Made by a program: the position numbers and the translations under genes. Source: Clostridia bacterium (GTDB taxonomy: Bacteria; Bacillota; Clostridia; Oscillospirales; CAG-272). Taken from it: a stretch of 35,463 nucleotides of DNA. The notes beneath the pieces are model-generated. The model saw only the letters and a program-made list of their open reading frames with translations, did not search any database and had not been told where the DNA came from. This document shows, in pieces, positions 31,636 to 35,463 of this stretch (position 1 is the first letter of the stretch; every line of letters starts with the position of its first letter). The DNA is taken from contig JAFSAM010000054.1 in the NCBI GenBank assembly GCA_017441005.1, positions 1 through 35,463 on the forward strand. The letters are read 5' to 3'.

Positions 31636-32388
31636 TCAAAGATGCTCAATTTCCGTTTTGATGTCGGAATCTGCCGTGTGCCTATCGGAGAATATTTTTG
31701 TTTTGTCCTCGAGCTTGATAAATTCATTGTAATAGCGCACTCCGAATTCACGCTGGGATTTAGCATTGAAATGCATAAAATCGGGATTTGACGTAAGCCC
31801 TACGGCGGAAACAAAGCCGGTAAGGGGAGTGTTATCGGCATAGTGCTTTAACTGCTCGTTTATATACTTGTAGTTTTTAAATATGTCGGATTTGGGGCAA
31901 AATTCAAGATAGTCACCGAGACCGCCTACAAGGAACGGAACGTCATTAAGGTTAAGCTTTTTTCTGTATGCGCCGAGTATTTTTTCAAGCTTTTGCTCAT
32001 ATAATGGATACTTGTCGGGATGACAGTCAGATTCGCCCTGATGCCAAAGAACTCCGGCAATGGTCGACGTTCTCGATGCAAGCTCAGCCATATGCAGAGC
32101 ATTGTCGAAGACGACTCCGCCCTCGACCCATTGATCGAGATTGGTGCCGCCGATTGCACAGGGAATAATACCGACTTCAACGTTTCTTTCTTTTGAATAG
32201 AGATCAGCAAAGCTTTCTATAAAGCAGATACCTGCAGAAACGGCATCGGGACATACAGGAACGTACATATTGCGCCAACGTCCGTTTCTGTAAACAAACA
32301 GCTTGTCGTTGTTTATGGGTTCGACCTCCGAGGGAATACCTCTCCCGCTTGCGTTTGATTGACCGATGAGTAAAAATGAATGCCTCAT
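31636..32388 (-). CDS. SASA-domain carbohydrate esterase
   Basis: 250 residues. GQSNASGRG near the N-terminus carries the nucleophile (S11), and WHQGESD and PDFMHFNAKSQ (Asp/His) complete the sialate O-acetylesterase/CE6-type SGNH motifs. These enzymes remove acetyl groups from sialic acids or xylan-type sugars. No signal peptide is seen, so it acts in the cytoplasm on imported oligosaccharides, or another substrate. AAGGAAGG lies seven bases before the ATG. Single gene with its own promoter. Confidence 0.88.
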   Translation of the reverse strand: MRHSFLLIGQSNASGRGIPSEVEPINNDKLFVYRNGRWRNMYVPVCPDAVSAGICFIESFADLYSKERNVEVGIIPCAIGGTNLDQWVEGGVVFDNALHMAELASRTSTIAGVLWHQGESDCHPDKYPLYEQKLEKILGAYRKKLNLNDVPFLVGGLGDYLEFCPKSDIFKNYKYINEQLKHYADNTPLTGFVSAVGLTSNPDFMHFNAKSQREFGVRYYNEFIKLEDKTKIFSDRHTADSDIKTEIEHL

Positions 32389-32417
32389 ATAAAAACCTTC
32401 CTTGATGTGTTGAATTC

Positions 32418-32446
32418 ATTATATCAAAGATTAGTGTTAAATTCAA
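32418..32446 (-). promoter_or_regulatory. Promoter of the SASA esterase gene
   Basis: Minus strand TTGAAT (32446-32441), 17 bases, TATAAT (32423-32418), with TGA extended -10. Confidence 0.8.
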
Positions 32447-32481
32447 GGATAATTATAATAAAAAACACAAAATATGTTATG

Positions 32482-32510
32482 TTGACAAGGTTTATACGGT
32501 GTGTTATAAT
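32482..32510 (+). promoter_or_regulatory. Promoter of the ycaO gene
   Basis: TTGACA (32482-32487), 17 bases, TATAAT (32505-32510), with TGT extended -10. Full consensus, divergent from the esterase promoter 36 bp away. Confidence 0.88.
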
Positions 32511-32542
32511 TATAAAGATAATATGGTGGGAGTATAACTGTT

Positions 32543-34354
32543 ATGAAATACATAGACGAAAAATTTAAGGACAACAGTCCCGAGCGTACAGTCGAGGAGA
32601 TAGCAACAAGACTGAAAGGCATCGGCATTGAACTGATCGAAGAGTGGAACGATTCGGGCGTTGAAAACTGTCATAGTCTGCGTGTAAGCACGGGAAATTA
32701 CGGTCCCGGAACAAACGGCAAGGGGGTTACACGCGCATTTGCAAGAGCGAGTGGCTACGGCGAGTTTATCGAAAGATTGCAGAGCGGACTGTTTTTCTAT
32801 AAATATCAGTCGTTTGAGTGCGATCCCGAGGTCAATCTGCAGACTTATGCTCCCGATGGCAGGTATTTTACTGTTGAAGAGCTTGAAAAAAATGCCGAGT
32901 GGTTTGATTATTTGACAAAAGAATACGGCATAACACGCAAGTCTCTGGCAGAGCAGTGCAAGATGTATGCCCATACCGATGACGGAAATGTTCTTTGTAT
33001 TCCTTTTTACAGTGTTTTTGAAGATAAGTATGTCTATATGCCCGCCGGTTTTATTGAGGCAATGTATTCGGCAAATGGATGCTGTGTCGGAAATACCCGC
33101 GAGGAGGCATTGGTGCACGCTTTGGCAGAAATAATGGAAAGAAAAGCAAGCATTGATGCAATAGCAAACGGCAAGTCATTTCCCGAAATTCCCGATGACG
33201 TACTTTCAAAATTCCCGGTCGTAAGCAACATTTTGAGACAGATCCGTGAGAGCGATGATTTTCACGTAAGCATATTCGACTGCTCGATCGGAAACGGTTT
33301 TCCCGTTGTAAGCACAAGGATAATCGACAAAAAGAATCATAAATATGCTGTAAACTATGCCGCCGACCCCGTTTTGGAAATAGCCGTACAGCGAAGCTTG
33401 ACAGAGATTTTCCAGGGCAGACAGCTCAAAGATTTTGGCAAGAACCGAACAAGCGAGATCCTCGTAAGTGCCGACGAAAAGCGCAAGGCGACAAATGTGA
33501 TCAATCAGCTTGAAAATGGCAGCGGAAGCTTTACGGTAGATTATTTTGCAAACGAGCTTACTTGCGACAGAGAGGCTACAAGCTTTGAGGACAACAGCGG
33601 ACTTACCAATAAACAGCTTTTGGAAAAGATGTATGAGCTGTACCGCCGGCTTGGAAAGCCTTTGTATATAAGAAACTGCGCATTTTTGGGATTCCCTTGT
33701 TACAAAGTAATAGTTCCCGGTTTTTCCGAATCAAGAGGAATGAGGCTGACCGAGAGTATACAGGAATATGCTTTGGGCGATACGGTAAGCAAGATATTGC
33801 GCGATCCCGAGTCAGTAAGCGATGATGATCTGAACATCATGTTTATGTTTGAAGGACTGATTAGCGATATATTTAGCAGAAGAAATAATTTTGCTTTTCT
33901 TGCGGGACTTCCGCTTGACAGTAAAAAGTCGTTTTTCCTTTGGACCGTTACCAGGGCGTATTGCGCTTACCGAACAAAATCGGCGGACCGACTTAAAATG
34001 TGTTTGAAGACTTTAAGGGATTATGAATCTTTTGCAGAAGAAGACAGACAGTATTTTTCGTGTGTCGACAGATATTTTGGTATGAGACACAAAGGTGTCG
34101 ACAAAGAAAAAATATATTGTATACTCAAAAAGTTTTATCACGAAAAATACGTTGATAAATTAAAAGTATTATTGGAAAACGGCAAAACTCCGTTTGATGA
34201 GTATATTTTGAAATGCGACGGAAGAAACTGCAGTGGTTGCCGATATAAAGAATTCTGCGGATATGAAACCGCAAGAAAGGTAATAAGGGCGGCGGGAAAG
34301 GTTTATTCCGAATTCAAGGACGGTCAAAGCAAAGATAATTTTATAATTCCGTAA
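32543..34354 (+). CDS. ycaO: Stand-alone YcaO-domain protein, E. coli YcaO-like
   Basis: 603 residues. The three ATP/Mg-binding motifs of YcaO enzymes are present: NGKGVTRAFARASGYGEFIE (58-77), EALVHALAEIMERKASID (188-205) and VQRSLTEIFQGRQ (282-294). YcaO enzymes use ATP to activate peptide amide bonds (cyclodehydration, thioamidation). Length and the order NGKG...GEFIER...GNTREEA...TELLQGR-like resemble E. coli YcaO, which has been linked to RimO-dependent modification of ribosomal protein S12. The last 50 residues hold C-x4-C-x2-C-x5-C (558-572) near the C-terminus, a possible metal or iron-sulfur site. No precursor peptide, dehydrogenase or TfuA gene is adjacent. Start ATG with GGGAG ten bases before. 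Confidence 0.9.
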   Translation: MKYIDEKFKDNSPERTVEEIATRLKGIGIELIEEWNDSGVENCHSLRVSTGNYGPGTNGKGVTRAFARASGYGEFIERLQSGLFFYKYQSFECDPEVNLQTYAPDGRYFTVEELEKNAEWFDYLTKEYGITRKSLAEQCKMYAHTDDGNVLCIPFYSVFEDKYVYMPAGFIEAMYSANGCCVGNTREEALVHALAEIMERKASIDAIANGKSFPEIPDDVLSKFPVVSNILRQIRESDDFHVSIFDCSIGNGFPVVSTRIIDKKNHKYAVNYAADPVLEIAVQRSLTEIFQGRQLKDFGKNRTSEILVSADEKRKATNVINQLENGSGSFTVDYFANELTCDREATSFEDNSGLTNKQLLEKMYELYRRLGKPLYIRNCAFLGFPCYKVIVPGFSESRGMRLTESIQEYALGDTVSKILRDPESVSDDDLNIMFMFEGLISDIFSRRNNFAFLAGLPLDSKKSFFLWTVTRAYCAYRTKSADRLKMCLKTLRDYESFAEEDRQYFSCVDRYFGMRHKGVDKEKIYCILKKFYHEKYVDKLKVLLENGKTPFDEYILKCDGRNCSGCRYKEFCGYETARKVIRAAGKVYSEFKDGQSKDNFIIP

Positions 34355-34390
34355 AAAAATCGGTGTGGTATTCACACCGATTTTTTGTAT
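34354..34390. terminator. Bidirectional terminator between ycaO and the lipoprotein gene
   Basis: Perfect 14-bp stem AAAAAATCGGTGTG/CACACCGATTTTTT with a 5-base loop, starting at the ycaO stop. Confidence 0.92.
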
Positions 34391-34415
34391 ACTTGAAATG
34401 TAACCAAACAAAGTG

Positions 34416-35441
34416 TTACTTACAGTGTTTTAGAAGCTCATCGATTTCCGGCACCCAGCCTTCATCTTCTGAACCGTAGTATTGAACTTCAGTATCTCTT
34501 TGTATTAAAAGATATCTTTTATATTCTTCACTTTGAAATAGAGTTTCAAAAAATGAATCCGGGTAAACAGATAAGTCAATTCTATTTAAAATATACTCGT
34601 AGGAGGGGTCATAATAAGAAATATATTTTAATGCAGCATAAATTGAAACGGTTTCATTATTGCAATAAAAAAGCATCAGTCTGGCCGGTATTGCTTCTGC
34701 GGTAGTGTTTTCGTCACATAAGTTTTTGGGTATTTCAACAAAAACATACCACGAGTTATGTTTTTGTTCTTTGTTTATTGGTTCTGCTTGTGTTTTTTTC
34801 ACGTTGTAATAAAAATGAAGCTTGTTATAATTATCATCTTTACATACAAACTTGATATCACCAACTGTGTAATTATTGTAGTCGTGACAATAATCAATTA
34901 CTAAATAATTATTTTCAAAAAAAGTCTCATCAAATTTTTTAATAACATCATTTAAAGATACAGGAAAAGCATTGGTTGTTGCATACATATCAGTATTTTT
35001 TCCCCAGTTGAAGTTATCTAATTGTTCTTTGTTTTTAATAAGTTTGGAAGTACTCCCCATAGATTCGGTTTTTAGTACAGCAGAATAAATTTTAAACGTA
35101 CCGGATATTTCTTCGGAGTTTTTAAATCCAAGTGTATAATTGTACGATGGTGCAGTAGTTTCAGGAATAGTAGTTTCTTCAACAGGAGTTGTTTCCGTAA
35201 CTTCCGGAGTTTTAGTGGTGGGTGGCTCCTGCAACACTGTAGTTTCAGGTGTGCTTGTAGTCTCCGGTGATACAGTAGTTTGTTCGGGAGTTGTAGTATC
35301 ATACGCTGTTTCCGGTATGGTGACAGTAGTATCAATGGGAGAAAGGGCGGAGGTTTCTCCGCCGCCAGTCTCCGAATTACCGCAGGATATTAGTGTTACG
35401 CAGCATAACAGTAGGGTAAAAAAGAATATTTTTATTTTCAT
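34416..35441 (-). CDS. Thr/Pro-rich surface lipoprotein of unknown function
   Basis: 341 residues. Lipoprotein signal with LISC lipobox (C20), then a low-complexity linker of about 75 residues rich in Thr, Pro, Glu and Val (repeats like TTVSPET, PETTVLQ, EETTIPETT), as found where domains are held off the cell surface and often glycosylated. The rest (about 105-341) is a folded domain I do not recognise, with several cysteines (for example DYCHDY, KFVCKD, LCDEN, LFYCNN). AAGGAG lies seven bases before the ATG. The promoter lies beyond the window end. Confidence 0.85.
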   Translation of the reverse strand: MKIKIFFFTLLLCCVTLISCGNSETGGGETSALSPIDTTVTIPETAYDTTTPEQTTVSPETTSTPETTVLQEPPTTKTPEVTETTPVEETTIPETTAPSYNYTLGFKNSEEISGTFKIYSAVLKTESMGSTSKLIKNKEQLDNFNWGKNTDMYATTNAFPVSLNDVIKKFDETFFENNYLVIDYCHDYNNYTVGDIKFVCKDDNYNKLHFYYNVKKTQAEPINKEQKHNSWYVFVEIPKNLCDENTTAEAIPARLMLFYCNNETVSIYAALKYISYYDPSYEYILNRIDLSVYPDSFFETLFQSEEYKRYLLIQRDTEVQYYGSEDEGWVPEIDELLKHCK

Positions 35442-35463
35442 TGTTTTTCTCCTTGTGGTAAAA

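Overview
The window reads as a chromosomal segment of an endospore-forming member of the Clostridia, most likely an uncultured gut or rumen Oscillospirales-type organism (inference). Supporting signs are a sporulation sigma factor of the SigG type, a SpoIVFB-like membrane protease, the fusion of IspH to ribosomal protein S1 domains behind cmk and plsC (a gene order known from Clostridia), low-GC Shine-Dalgarno sites of the AAGGAGG kind, TTG starts, and many intrinsic terminators. About sixteen sigma-A-type promoters are visible, all with a 17-bp spacer and most with a TGn extended -10.

Layout. 1-160: tandem hairpin array. 162-1.7 kb (-): secreted three-domain protein with a C39-like peptidase end. 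2.0-2.8 kb (+): sigG. 2.9-5.6 kb (-): class III aminotransferase and an MFS transporter, each with its own promoter. 5.7-8.2 kb: the accessory part of the window. It holds a candidate 112-nt small RNA (-), a candidate 400-nt RNA (+), tRNA-Pro(CGG), a second copy of the tRNA 3' end exactly 250 bp downstream, a second tandem hairpin array, a run of terminator-like hairpins without genes, a small zinc-ribbon lipoprotein, and a 20-bp direct repeat bracketing most of this. 8.3-9.7 kb (+): MATE exporter. 9.7-13.3 kb (-): degV, an acyltransferase and an aldehyde dehydrogenase in one operon, which looks like fatty-acyl handling. 13.8-16.3 kb (+): DUF1295 membrane enzyme, DUF4275 protein, FAD oxidoreductase. 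16.4-17.3 kb (-): a 39-residue cysteine-rich membrane peptide, and an M50 site-2 protease overlapped by a 21-residue membrane peptide, with candidate late-sporulation promoters. 17.6-21.0 kb (+): aspartate kinase and a membrane-bound nucleotide-sugar dehydratase. 21.2-27.1 kb (+): purD, HI0933-family flavoprotein, cmk, plsC and ispH-S1 packed as an operon. 27.3-31.5 kb (+): potABCD polyamine transporter with ATGA/GTGA overlaps, preceded by a 370-nt structured leader. 31.6-35.4 kb: SASA-type esterase (-), stand-alone YcaO protein (+), and a Thr/Pro-rich lipoprotein (-) at the window end.

The most unusual material is non-coding: two arrays of short hairpins with changing stems and a constant linker, the RNA and tRNA-scar region at 5.7-8.2 kb, and the potA leader, which contains a possible H-type pseudoknot and two mutually exclusive helices next to the Shine-Dalgarno. 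All functions are read from sequence by eye; no alignment, folding program or database search was run.
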